Shown piece by piece: positions 1 through 9,356 of a stretch of DNA of 60,000 nucleotides. The stretch's first letter is position 1. Each line of letters opens with the position of its first letter. The notes under the pieces were generated by a model. That model searched no databases, was not told where the DNA came from, and worked only from the letters and a program-made list of their open reading frames with translations. Source of the stretch: Symsagittifera roscoffensis (Eukaryota; Xenacoelomorpha; Acoela; Convolutidae). The DNA is taken from the NCBI RefSeq assembly GCF_963678635.1, contig NC_087064.1, forward strand, positions 59,592,338 through 59,652,337. The letters are read 5' to 3'. Made by a program: the position numbers and the translations under genes.

Positions 1-665
1 AGTTCAACTAGAGACGCTGTTTGGGGCAATGACAGAAGTAACCAAGAAAGAATGTCGGCTGTATGCCCAGGAAATTGACATCCACCGTGAACTTGCGGTC
101 ACGGAGTCTTCAGTAGTATATATTATGTTTTCTCAACTAACTCTGACACCTCGTCTTTTTCCTTCAATCAATTTTGTTTGCGGAAAAGACTGGAGAGCTC
201 TGTTTGAATGGGCTTGGAGGAGGAGGAGGTAGAAAAATAGAAGGAGCCTTCTCTGCGGAAGATTTAAAAGACCTCAACGTAAACCAATTACTCAGACACT
301 TTTTTTCTACAAAGAATAAAGAAGCGAGTAACGAAATTCAGCAATGCATCCTTGAAGGAATGCATATGTCTGCAATACGCGATCGGATCAAATCATACGA
401 AGAGCTTCAAAAAGTGTCGAAGGAAAATAAAATTACGTACGCCAGAACACGAAGGAGTCAACTGAGTAGCTTCTATCGGATGGTTGAGAAGTTTTCTTCT
501 CTTAAAAACTTAGATAGTGGCTTCAAGCCCTCAGAGATACTCAACAAGCTATCGGTCAACAAAGCGGTTTGCGAAACCAATCCAGAGTTTTGGGCGGACG
601 GTGCCACTTCGATCGATAGCAGCAGTGACGAGGAGAGCAGCAGTTGCAAAGATGACGACCAATGA
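1..665 (+). CDS. Unknown small gene, 3' part (exon 1 tail, intron 113-188, exon 2)
   Basis: This is the 3' part of the gene described in full at 9,357-10,245; its start lies left of the window. The exon 1 frame runs to base 112. A GT...AG interval of 76 nt (113-188) with a pyrimidine-rich tail would join it in phase 0 to the frame ending at 665. Against copy 2, exon 2 shows five nucleotide differences, all changing the amino acid (F/L, S/I, S/P, K/E, S/N). With so few changes this does not demonstrate selection. The encoded tail is acidic and serine-rich. No known domain was recognised. Confidence 0.45.
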
Positions 666-1089
666 AAACATTTAGAGAACAACAGCTATATTCAAAAGAT
701 TTTTATCGCAACATATTTATTCGCTTCAAGTTTGATACAAATTTACTAGTGACAAACTGTACTATTTTGTCTTGTGAAACAAAATTAATTAAAGTAGCCT
801 TCCCATTTGTTTTTGAATAAGCACATTGAGCAATGAACAAACAAAAAATCCACAAAATGAACTAGTCTGTTTTAGAGCGAACGGAGGAAAGATTTGTTTT
901 ATTTGGCATCGAGTTTGTAAAGCAGCTCTTTTGTAGATTGAGAGAAACCACACTTGAATCGGTCTGTTGAAGATGTCATAACAATACAGAATTGGTTGAC
1001 GATTTTCGGGAAATTTTCCGAGGTGAAACATCCTAGAAATCTGAAGGACAGTTGAGGATGTAAAGAAAACAATTTTCTCATTTCGAAAT
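666..1089. other. Interval between unknown gene and capsid relic, with short minus ORFs
   Basis: Two overlapping minus-strand frames cover this interval (789-1031 and 899-1141), identical or nearly so in all three copies. They may be the remains of a small gene following the capsid gene, but no family is recognisable. The identity between copies reflects recent duplication and is not evidence of coding. The region is otherwise AT-rich and has no other visible signal. Confidence 0.3.
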
Positions 1090-2475
1090 TGTCAACCCTT
1101 GTACACTGTAGATTTTTTGATAATCTCGACGTTGCCATCAATTATTACGACTGATCGAGTAAATGATTGTTAATACGGCCGAGTAGAATCAGGCAAAAAA
1201 TTTATCAAAATTTTTTTCTAATTTAAATCCAACACCCAACCGGGTAGCAGTAAATTCCGGACAAAAATTGCTATCGCCCAAGTGCAAATCGCTCGTAAGA
1301 GTGAACACCGGATTAAAGTGATTGCGGAAACTAGACAGATTGATCATGTTAACGCCGTGATTGAACCCGAGCGATCTCATTGTTGTCGAATATATTTGTA
1401 CATGACTTTTTCCTACGTCGTTAGGCTTTCCTCCTACAGAGTGTCCCTCGCGAATTACTCGAATTACTCGAATTGAAGTCAAAATCTTCAAAAGTGAAAG
1501 AAATTGTTGCAAAGCTTCTTGCAAAACTCTCTTCGGGCACCATAGATAAGTGTAGATGACTTATCGGGGTCCGGTTGAAAATTTGATCTCTAAAACAAAC
1601 ACTAGTTCTGCTTGAAATGAGAAAAGACGCTGCGACAACTTCTTTAAACTCGTATTTGGCCACTTTTCTAGTAATAGCGCGGTCAATGGATAAGTGAGTT
1701 TCGCGTCTAAGTTCCAGCATGTGAACTAGGCAAGTAGCATTCACAATTTTTACTCCAGAATTTTGGGAATTACATTTTGTTGAGCTTTTCAACAAAACGA
1801 TTTGATTAATGGCTCGAGTTAACCGAAGGCGTATTCCAATCCCAGGTAGTAAAGTTTTGTCAATACCGGTCAAGAATGCATCGTTGAGTCGGAAAAATTA
1901 TCTCCTTTTTCGTCTTGAAGTTCGTATCGATTTCTAATATAAGGCTTTGAACTGTCTTGAAATTTTGTGGAATCGTCTTCAAACTCGTAGCCTTGTAATG
2001 CCAAAAACCCTGCTTGTGCTGGGCATCACTAGAAAAATCAATTTTCAAAAGTTCTTGTAGGAATGTAGATTGTTAGATGACGATACTACAGTTCCATTCA
2101 AACTCACTTCTACGTTTTGCCAAGTGCTCTCTGCTAGATTATTGACCAAAATAGGCGTTTTCCGTTTTAATAGGAGTATTGCTGTCCACAACCGCTTCCT
2201 CGTCTTGTTTTTTCTCTGCTTCCGACGACGTTGTCCTTGTTCCAACCATCTGAAGCACCAAGACCAAATATTTTTTTCTCGTGTCTACAACAGTCCCGTA
2301 ACATTCCTCCGGAAATTCGAATTCTAAGACTGGCTCATCCGCATTAGTGGGAGGAAAGACGCGCTCGTCATATACTAGCTGAAAATCTACGAGTACGTGG
2401 TCATTTGAAAACAAATTAAGAGCTAAATGAGTTACCGATGTTAGGGGCTCAGATGTGAAAAAGGAATTTGTTGAC
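1090..2475 (-). pseudogene. MCP: Major capsid protein relic (double jelly-roll type), copy 1
   Basis: Consecutive minus-strand frames read in order like a Polinton/adintovirus major capsid protein. The frame 2,475-2,139 has an N-terminal jelly-roll pattern (DHVLVDFQLVYDERVF). The frame 2,245-2,045 contains NNLAESTWQNVEVSLNG, the family's asparagine-rich early motif. The frame 1,873-1,421 covers the middle (LLPGIGIRLRLTRAINQ, then a VAKYEFKEVV stretch). The frame 1,524-1,189 covers the C-terminal jelly roll (FNHGVNMINLSSF, then FTLTSDL). At least four frame changes or stops separate these blocks, so no intact protein can be made. No ATG is evident at the N-terminal end. Family assignment rests on pattern recognition, without an alignment. 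Confidence 0.7.
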
Positions 2476-2510
2476 TATCCTTCTCCTCCTTTTCGTCGCA
2501 ATGCTCCTTT

Positions 2511-2947
2511 TTATCGCAATGCTCTATCAACAAGTTTGGTGAAGAAGTCTCTTTTGCTTCGTTTCTTGGTTGCCTTTTTCTGTTTTATCTTAGAGGCCCT
2601 GTGCTTCCTGAGTTGCTTGAACGCCCTCTTTTTCTTTGGATTGCTTCGACGACAGTGTGCTCCTCCTCCTATTTGTTTGCGACTTGCATTCTTGAAAACT
2701 TTCTTTATAGAAGATTTTGGCTTAGATCGTCCGTCCAATATTTCTATTACTTCGGAAGCAGCGGCTGATAAAAAATTTTGGCCAATGGGATGCCATACTT
2801 TTTAGCAAGAGGAATTACAAAACCTTTGAGACTTATGCGGAGAGCTGAGCCTAATCCACTGCCGTTTTGCCGAGGTTGAGAACCAGCAAAGTAGTTTCCT
2901 GTTGGACGATTAGCAACTATGCGATTGGAGTGATAATTAACATCCAT
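2511..2947 (-). pseudogene. Small basic glycine-rich virion-like protein, copy 1
   Basis: The ATG at 2,947 opens a frame with the motif GNYFAGSQPRQNGSGLGSAL, followed by a basic, prolines-and-lysines segment, and stops at 2,747. The reading continues after a frameshift in the frame 2,738-2,511, which is very lysine/arginine-rich and resembles a DNA-condensing tail. The order (glycine-rich start, hydrophobic middle, basic tail) is that of the small virion protein found between integrase and capsid genes in many Polintons and compared with adenoviral core or minor proteins. That assignment is an inference. It lies between capsid and integrase on the same strand. The plus-strand frame across it is antisense. 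Confidence 0.5.
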
Positions 2948-3050
2948 CCATCAGGTATTCGGAAGAGACAGAGAGACAAACGGATGCTCGACTGTCCACG
3001 ACAGAATTATAAAGCAATAAAGCAATGAATGAGTGAATAAAGATATGTTT

Positions 3051-4141
3051 TTAGTTGATTGCCACCTGGTGGCGAGATCGCGAGCGGTCATCCGGATATT
3101 TGTAACTAACTAGCTCCGATTCGTAAAACCTACCCAAAACTTCCTCTCCGTTTTTGTCTTTTAGAACATATGTGACTGGTTCGTTTCTGTCTAAAGGTTT
3201 TGATACAAACTTGATTAAAAACAGCTCGTCAGTAAAACGCTGCTGATAACCTTTTCGGAATGGGATATCCGTTCGAGCTGATATGCGCAAAGAATTTCCC
3301 AATTTAAATTTGAATTTTTCGTCTGATGCGTCTCACACCATTGTTTCATTTTTTGGTTTCATACGTTTTGAACGCGTTGGGGAAAGTTAACTGAACCAAT
3401 TTTCCAACGGTTTTTTTGTTTAACATCAATCGGCCACATTTTAGTTGAGGCCTTTTTACGGGTATTGAAGAGTTTTGCAAAATTTTTCAAATTATTAACA
3501 TCACGAAAACTCAAAATACTTGTATATTATACCCTCTGGCTTTTGGATTCGCTGTATGTATGATTAACTTCAATTTTTTTATCGGCGCAAAATTTGGCAA
3601 AAACACCCTTGAACTCTTTTCCTTGATCTACCCATTTTTTTTTGGAATAGAAATTGGGTCACCAATGTTAACCTTTTCCAGAAAACCATCTGTCACAGTT
3701 TTTGCATATCTATTCTTTAGTGGCTGAACCCTCAAGTATCAACTCAAGCAGTCGACTGCAACTAAAAGATATTTTGTACAACTGTTCTCGTTTGCAATTT
3801 TATCCAAATAGGCAAAGTCCATGGACCAAAAATGGTCAATGCCGAAACTGAAAACACCCAGACGTTTGTGTTTGTACTTGTTTTGCTTGAACTGGGAATA
3901 CGTGGATGAAGATTTCAAAAAACTGCTCAACTTTTTTGCGCGAATGCCAACTTGCAGAAGTTAGATTTTGAACACTTCCATATGCCGTCGGATGTGTAAG
4001 AGAGCAGTAAATTACCCGTAAGGGCCAATTTTCTTGCTCCGATAAATGGGGTTGTTGATGTGATATGTAGGCTCCATCTTTCTCTCGACTACTCTCCCCT
4101 TCATAATTGTTTTTGTTGTTGTTAGTATTCGTAGTCGTCAA
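3051..4141 (-). pseudogene. INT: Retroviral-type (rve/DDE) integrase relic, copy 1
   Basis: The minus strand shows the whole layout of a Polinton-type integrase in separate frames. The N-terminal region (4,141-3,836) includes LRVIYCSLTHPTAYGSVQNL. The start of the catalytic core (3,930-3,739) includes HFWSMDFAYL with the first catalytic Asp and YLLVAVDCLS. A further frame near 3,611-3,633 encodes WVDQGKEF, which carries the second Asp. The C-terminal SH3/chromo-like part (3,302-3,051) has RKGYQQRFTDELF, VTYVLKD and GRFYESELV. A glutamate-bearing third motif is not preserved clearly. Several frameshifts make it inactive. It would catalyse integration of the element's DNA in the nucleus. Copies 2 and 3 share the same breaks. 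Confidence 0.85.
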
Positions 4142-4177
4142 TTGACGGCGGCTCCTGTTTATACGCCCGTCTTGTTT

Positions 4178-4768
4178 TTAGTTGCTGTTGTCTTTTGGTT
4201 TTCTTGAGTTTGGCTGCTGCCTTTTTATAATGTTAAGTGCGTAAGTGTTTTGTATCAATTTATCGACTGAATTTTCAAGCGGAAATAAAAGTTTCAAAAG
4301 ATTTCGGTATTTGGGAGGCAACTTTTTCTCTTTTAATTGCAAATTTTTCACAATTTGTAAAAAGTTATCATTTGGCGTCGTATCACCAATGACCGCTGCT
4401 GATGCACCCGAACCTTTTCTCACTGTTTTATCAGAGGAGTTTAGAAAGACGTCGAGATGATTGTCCATTATTTTTAAATTTTTCCGTATGTGCATAAGTT
4501 TGTTGTTTCAGGCGCTATTGGTTGAAGTTGCAGTACGATTTTTATGTTGTTCAAGCAGCGCAGGTTTCTCCTCCTCCTCCTCCTCCTCCTCTTCACCCTG
4601 CTGCTTCTCTTTCTTTGCCTCTTTGACAAATTGGGGCGATTGTTGTTGAGGTGGAAGGCGATTTCCTTCCTTTGAGTGCTGAAGGCTATTTTCCTGTTGT
4701 TGTTGTTGTAGAAGATAATTTGCAGGGATGAGGACAAATTTTCGAGCTGCTGGGTTGTCATTTATCAT
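4178..4768 (-). pseudogene. Uncharacterised polyQ/polyE protein next to integrase, copy 1
   Basis: The ATG at 4,768 opens a frame beginning MINDNPAARKFVLIPANYLL, followed by a short glutamine run (5 Q), a lysine-rich stretch and an acidic run (9 E). A single in-frame TGA at 4,508-4,510 ends it. The same frame then continues to 4,178 with a leucine-rich segment (NFLQIVKNLQLKEKKLPPKY). Read through the stop it would be about 196 codons. Polintons often carry an uncharacterised ORF beginning with a similar hydrophobic LIP motif near structural genes, but the function is unknown. It lies just upstream of the integrase frame, which could once have been fused to it. Confidence 0.5.
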
Positions 4769-4858
4769 TAATAGGAGGATGAGGAAGGGGAAGGCGCAAT
4801 GAGAGCAACATCTCCGATTATAAGTTCAGCGCAACGAGCAATTTGTCTGGACAGGTGT

Positions 4859-5680
4859 CTAGTGGACTTGTGTGATCCGGATTGCGAATTGAAAAGACGA
4901 GTTGGGGCTGACAAAAAAACTTGCCAAGGTTCCTGTGACCGACTGTTTCTGCAGCTCTGGGGGTAAGAAATAGAGAGTGGACTTAGTTTCTCCTGTTTCA
5001 CGACGGCGATTTCTCAGGGAGATACATTCGTCAGTTATAAAAGTACAAAAACGCAAAACGTTCGGGCAAGAGGGTGTGAGATCAATCAAAAAGCGGTCAA
5101 AATTCTCTTTCATGCTTTCTCTATAACAGTTCCAAATAAACTGAGAGCTGGCGCATTCTAGCTCAGTGCCAAGTATTTTGAGTTGATCTCCAACGCGTGG
5201 AGAGCTTATTAAAAGTACATGTTTAGTATTTTTGTCAACTGTGACGCAAAATTTTCCCTGTTGTTAAAATTTGTGTTTGATGAAAATGACAGATATATCC
5301 TTGTGACGTCCGGCTGGGGCTAATGTTGAAAAAGCTCTACATTGTAAAATTTCTTCACAAGAATCTTCAAAAATTACTAGAGTTTTCTTATTAGCAAAGT
5401 CTAAGAGGATTTTTTGTATGATTCGATCTACGAAAAAGGAATCTGAAGCGTCGACACTGTTTTTTTTATTGATATATACAAAAGTAATGGGGGCTTTAAC
5501 GTTTTGCTTAAAGTCGGATTATTTTGTTTGCCAGAAACGGTAGAAATAAACTATATGTTTACAGGTTGGTTGATATATACCGTCGATTGGCCGAGTTAGC
5601 ATTTAGTAAATTAACCATGTTTTTCAGATCCTGATGCACCGCATACACACATGAATACTCGCTCATTTTTTTTTTCTTTT
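4859..5680 (-). pseudogene. ATP: FtsK/HerA-type genome-packaging ATPase relic, copy 1
   Basis: Reading on the minus strand from about 5,680: a beta-strand and P-loop-like motif reads CGASGSEKHG (5,617-5,640) where a GxxGxGK[ST] P-loop is expected, so it is degenerate. After a frame change comes KHIVYFYRFWQTK, then an in-frame TAA, then APITFVYINKKN. The Walker B-like strand is TLVIFEDSCEE (about 5,360-5,385). Next come KDISVIFIKHKF, another in-frame TAA, then HVLLISSPRVGDQLKILG and DRFLIDLTPSCPNVLRF. This order matches the packaging ATPases of Polintons and related viruses, and the length (about 275 codons) is close to full size. At least two stops, one frameshift and the altered P-loop make it non-functional. 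An A/T homopolymer at 5,460 differs in length in copy 2. Confidence 0.75.
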
Positions 5681-5708
5681 CTTTTGTTCAATTCACGCGC
5701 TGTCATCT

Positions 5709-5906
5709 TTACATGGACGATGGCGATGTTGAAACTGAAGCTGGCAGTAAATAACTCAAGCGAGTAGAAACTCTTATAAAATAGGTCTTCTCTTCACAAT
5801 TGGGGGATCTTAGGCACAATTGCAAAACACACAAGGCAACGAGCATACAAACAAAATTCCTTGGAACCAATTTTTTGATGGTTGTAGATTTGTAAATACT
5901 GATCAT
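5709..5906 (-). CDS. Hypothetical 65-aa protein with hydrophobic segment, copy 1
   Basis: An ATG at 5,906 opens a 65-codon frame with two basic residues followed by a hydrophobic cysteine-containing stretch (FVCMLVALCVLQLCL), like a signal or membrane anchor. It lies directly upstream of the ATPase relic. It recurs at 15,304-15,501. In the third copy it is cut by the array breakpoint at 24,943. No homology is recognised, and it may be a chance ORF. Confidence 0.2.
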   Translation of the reverse strand: MISIYKSTTIKKLVPRNFVCMLVALCVLQLCLRSPNCEEKTYFIRVSTRLSYLLPASVSTSPSSM

Positions 5907-6101
5907 GTCAAGTTTTCAATAAAAAATTAAAGAACATTCGATAAACTGTTTAATTTTTCTCAAATGCTTACAAAATTATTTTAAGTCTCAAAGAAAAAAG
6001 AAATAATGTCACAGTTAATTAGGGAATATGCAAAAATGTCTTCAACTTTATATACAAAGTGTAATATTTTTTTCTGATTTCGGAGAAGCTGCAATTAATG
6101 G

Positions 6102-6383
6102 TTCATCTTTTTAACGAGTTACGAAAAATTTTTCAGTTTTCAACAAATTCCGAAAAATGATTCACTTTTTCTTAGCAAAATGCAAAAAAATTCAAATATT
6201 TGCAAGATGCGGAAATTTTTCATTTTCTTAACAAGACTCTGAACATGTTTCTTTTTTTTGGTACAAAAAGCAAAAAGTGTTTCAATTTTTCTGACAAGAA
6301 GCGAAGAGTATTTCAGTTTTTTGACAAGAAGCAAAAAATGTTTCGGCTTTTTGAAAAGATGCAAACAATGATCAAGTATTTGT
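6102..6383. repeat. Degenerate ~30-bp minisatellite, about nine repeats, copy 1
   Basis: A unit of about 29-33 bp starting with a TTTCA-type block, then a T-run, then an AACAAGA-type block and GCAAAAA, is repeated about nine times. It is AT-rich and degenerate. In the plus frame the last units translate to related decapeptides (FQFFDKKQKM, FRLFEKMQTM). It recurs in copy 2 at 15,696-15,977. Confidence 0.6.
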
Positions 6384-6610
6384 AATTTTTTTGCAAAATT
6401 TTAATGTTTTCTCTAATATGTGTTCTAAAAAGTTTCTTAATGTGTGCAAACGTTGTATCGATTATTTAATTTTTGTTCTAAATGTTATCAAACATTTGAT
6501 GTGTTTTAGCCTGATTTACTCTTCTATTCTCACACTTAAAAGAAATTTGAAAAAAGATAATAATTACAAAAGATGAAATAACTGAAAAGCAACGTTTATA
6601 TACAAAAGTA

Positions 6611-6990
6611 TTAATCAAAGAGCTGTCGAGAGTTCTGGAAGTTCTCTATAGAACGCAGAGCTGTTCGAGATTGTTCTGGTTCGTTTGCTGATGTAGGCGT
6701 CATTGTTTCAGAGAACACCTCATCTTCGTCTACTGCCATAGGGTTTTCAGCTGATCCCATCTCCTCCTCCCAAAGAAAAAGGAAGTCGATGACTGGTTGA
6801 GCCACATATCTAGAGTCAGGAATCTCGGGGTAGTTTACTCCCACAGGTTTAGACACTTCCTACATCATTTTCATTGTTCTAAGTTTGTTGTCTGTGATGG
6901 GTACTTGCGCCATTTGAAGTTCGTTGAAATCCCTTCGCCTCACTTCGACCAGGTGCCAGACTTGGATTGGAGTGTCCGTTCACGCCAAAA
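6611..6990 (-). pseudogene. Unknown small protein, read-through frame, copy 1
   Basis: The frame 6,856-6,611 (KPVGVNYPEIPDSRYVAQPV, then an acidic region and a polar tail) continues upstream past a single in-frame TAG at 6,857-6,859 to about 6,990 (VWHLVEVRRRDF, then MAQVPITDNKL). The combined frame of about 120 codons has a balanced, protein-like composition unlike its AT-rich surroundings, so a broken real gene is plausible. No family is recognised. The candidates left for a Polinton-like element would be a minor capsid protein or a protease, but no catalytic motif is visible. It recurs in copy 2 at 16,205-16,584. Confidence 0.35.
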
Positions 6991-7639
6991 AAAACTCCAG
7001 AGACTGTTTCTCGCACTTGGATTTGTATTAAATCAAAAAAAATCTACCGAAAACATAAGGTCGTTGTTTTGCACTGAGAAGATCATTTTGAGCAATAAAT
7101 TGAATTAAAGATACAGAGTAAAACAAGAATAATGACTCATTTAGTGCTAAGAGAGGTGGTAGGTGACGGAAGTTAAGTTGAAATTAAGCTATTTGGAGCT
7201 GAGAGAGGAGGTAGTTGACGTTAGTTGGTAGTTACATTTAAAATGAATCAAGCTTTCTCATCAAATCAACTGAACTTTGTGGTACAAAATCAATGAGAAA
7301 TTGTTTATTTTTGAGTAAATAGTCACTTTCTTTGATTCGATGCTTACTTGAGAAGATAGCTCGAAGTTGATGGATTTTGCAAAGCAAAACTCTGGAAGTC
7401 TTATCCCATATTTGATCCAGCAGGATTTCGAATTTCGAAAAACTTTGAAAAATGGAGAAAGAAAGAGCTTTGCTGAGGAGTTTTAAGAAAATGGGGAATC
7501 CGGTAGAAGATAAAAAGAGTATTTGATATTATATCATACGACTTCTTGATTAATTTCAAATTTTCGAGACTTAAAAATTTTTTGCCTTGTCAGTTGTAAT
7601 TGAGTCGTAAGTTTAAAGCTTTGATACTCAATACTTGGC
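6991..7639. other. No recognisable gene (copy 1)
   Basis: AT-rich sequence without a long frame. It includes a short imperfect direct repeat around 7,137-7,232 (two stretches containing GAGAGAGG and GTTAGTTG/GGTGACG-like words) that has begun to diverge between copies 1 and 2. It probably includes decayed sequence upstream of the plus-strand polymerase fragment, but no motif can be identified. Confidence 0.3.
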
Positions 7640-7957
7640 TCAAAAACAAAACTCTTTGATTGGGTAAATTTCTCTGAAGAGACATTTACTTAGCCGGATA
7701 ACCTTAAATTGTACCATATCAACGATCAAAAATTTATGAAAAAAGTAAGAGTCAATATCCATTTCATCAACAAGAAAATTGATTTGATTTTTTTCATTTT
7801 TCTTGTTAAATAGCTCGAGGAAATTCAAAAGTTTTTTTGATAGACATTTTTCAAATAAAAATAAAGGTTTCTGAAGAATAATACGCAGTTCACTTTTAGA
7901 AAATGCTGGACTTTGAGTGGTTGGTCTTGAACAAACAGTGTTACTAAAAATACTCAA
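7640..7957 (-). CDS. Hypothetical 105-aa ORF, copy 1
   Basis: A minus-strand frame of 105 codons, lysine/phenylalanine/leucine-rich, recurs with three amino-acid differences at 17,233-17,550. No domain is recognised. Its AT-rich composition and its position just ahead of the plus-strand polymerase fragment make it possible that the frame is antisense to the decayed polymerase N-terminus. Confidence 0.2.
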   Translation of the reverse strand: MSIFSNTVCSRPTTQSPAFSKSELRIILQKPLFLFEKCLSKKLLNFLELFNKKNEKNQINFLVDEMDIDSYFFHKFLIVDMVQFKVIRLSKCLFREIYPIKEFCF

Positions 7958-8040
7958 TTCTGATTGGTTATTTTTCCTAGCCTTGAAGAATCCACCTCCA
8001 AGGTCCTCAATGATTTTCTGGAAAAATCTTGTTTTAATCC

Positions 8041-8850
8041 GAAACAGTTTCGATGGATAATCTACTAAGCATTGAAGATTTAGTAGAGAAAAATATCTTA
8101 CTTACGATATCGATATTGAAGCAGGAGACTACGTGGGAGAATTAGCTCGGAGAAGTATCCGTAAATACGAGAACACGGTGAATCTTCTGCGATACAATAA
8201 CCACATTATTTATGTCAATAATATCGACAACTTCTTCAAATGCTTCCGATGCCCAACTTGCGAAATATTTTTCAATATATCACAAAAATTGAACAAGCAT
8301 CTTCTATGATGCAAAGACTGAATCAAAAAAATTTACCCCAAAATTTTTCACACTCTACGTGAGACGTTAATTGAAATTTTGAGACGGATTCAAAATTGAG
8401 TATACCAAAGAAAAAACTTTATTCAAAAGCGTCGCATTTTTTGATTTTGAATCAGTTTGCGTGCCATCGGATGAACTAAAACCGACGGAAACAATAAATT
8501 GGATCGGAAAGCATGATTCCATATTAATGTCAACTTCATCCAATTCACTTGACAAACCCATATTTTTGTGTGACAAAGATCCGTAATCACTCATTATTGA
8601 CTTTGTGGGAAGTTTGGAGTAGTGGTGGAAAAAAATAAAACAGAGATGCAATCAAAAGTTCTGGAATTTTAAAATAACAGCAAAAAGCGGCTACACACGA
8701 TTTTCAGCATCCTCATTGAACGAGGCAGTTTCAATAAAATTGAAGCAAGAGAATACGAATACGAATGAATCGAAGATGAAGATTAGACGCATCCACTAAC
8801 TTTCACAGGATTGAAAAATCAATTGATTGATTTGATGCAACATCTGTATT
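8041..8850 (+). pseudogene. Family-B DNA polymerase N-terminal/exonuclease fragment (second lineage), copy 1
   Basis: Plus-strand blocks in successive frames read DIEAGDYVGELARRS, then NNHIIYVNNIDNFFKCFRC with a CxxC pair and a following His (zinc-finger-like), then an in-frame TGA. Next come a TLRET block and FFDFESVCV (a D-x-E exonuclease-I-like signature), followed by INWIGKHD and KPIFLCDKDP, and finally KINLIDLMQHLY. This order resembles the N-terminal and exonuclease region of virus-like PolB proteins in animal mobile elements. That is established family knowledge recalled without a search. The homology stops near 8,850, so palm and thumb are missing. It differs clearly from the polymerase at 27,733-32,149 and lies on the opposite strand. 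Confidence 0.55.
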
Positions 8851-9356
8851 AAGATTATCTATAGTTTTCCATCTACTAAGATTGGTTTTAGGTTATCTAT
8901 GTATTAAGATTGGTTATAGGTCGGCAGTGCGGTATTCTTTTAAAAACAATTTGAAATTATTTCTATCGTGAATTCATCCCTCCAAATGAACAAAAAAATT
9001 TCCCTGTTCAGTTTTTACAATTGGCAGTCATTCTCTTCCGCTCTACAATTTCAATCAGTCTATAAACTTCAGCAGCTTTACTTTCTCTTTCTCGCCCAAA
9101 AATTTAAGTCTTTTTCTCAGCCCTACTTTTCAGCAAAATTTCATCTAGTTCTGCCTAAAAAAAAACCAATTCTCTTCAGCTTTACAACTTCAGCAGCTTT
9201 ATTTTTTCCTTCTCACCTAAAAATTTAGTCATTTTTTTCTCAGCACTTTTCTAATCACTACTAATCAAAAAAAATTTTCTCTATTTGTTCAAATTTACGC
9301 TCTTGAAAAATTCCAGTTAATCTCAACTTTAGCAAAACTTAAAAGTTACACTGAAA
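8851..9356 (+). promoter_or_regulatory. Leader region of the unknown plus-strand gene, with internal duplication
   Basis: There is no gene here. It starts with two or three short copies of an AAGATTGGTT-type word (about 8,850-8,920). A pyrimidine-rich part follows in which a segment of about 115 bp is imperfectly duplicated (ACTTCAGCAGCTTTA near 9,067 and again near 9,187, each followed by a CTCxCCxAAAAATTT word). A TATAAA lies at 9,061, and the ATG at 9,357 sits in a GAAAATGG context. A promoter and 5' UTR role is inferred from position only. Confidence 0.3.

Noticed and set aside
2455-2805. 116-codon plus-strand ORF, repeated at 12,035 and 21,526
   Set aside because: It is antisense to the basic virion-like protein and capsid N-terminus. 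Its conservation follows from recent duplication.
6391-6576. 61-codon plus-strand ORF, repeated at 15,985
   Set aside because: It begins at TTG, is very AT-rich with Phe/Leu/Lys/Asn composition, and has no supporting context.
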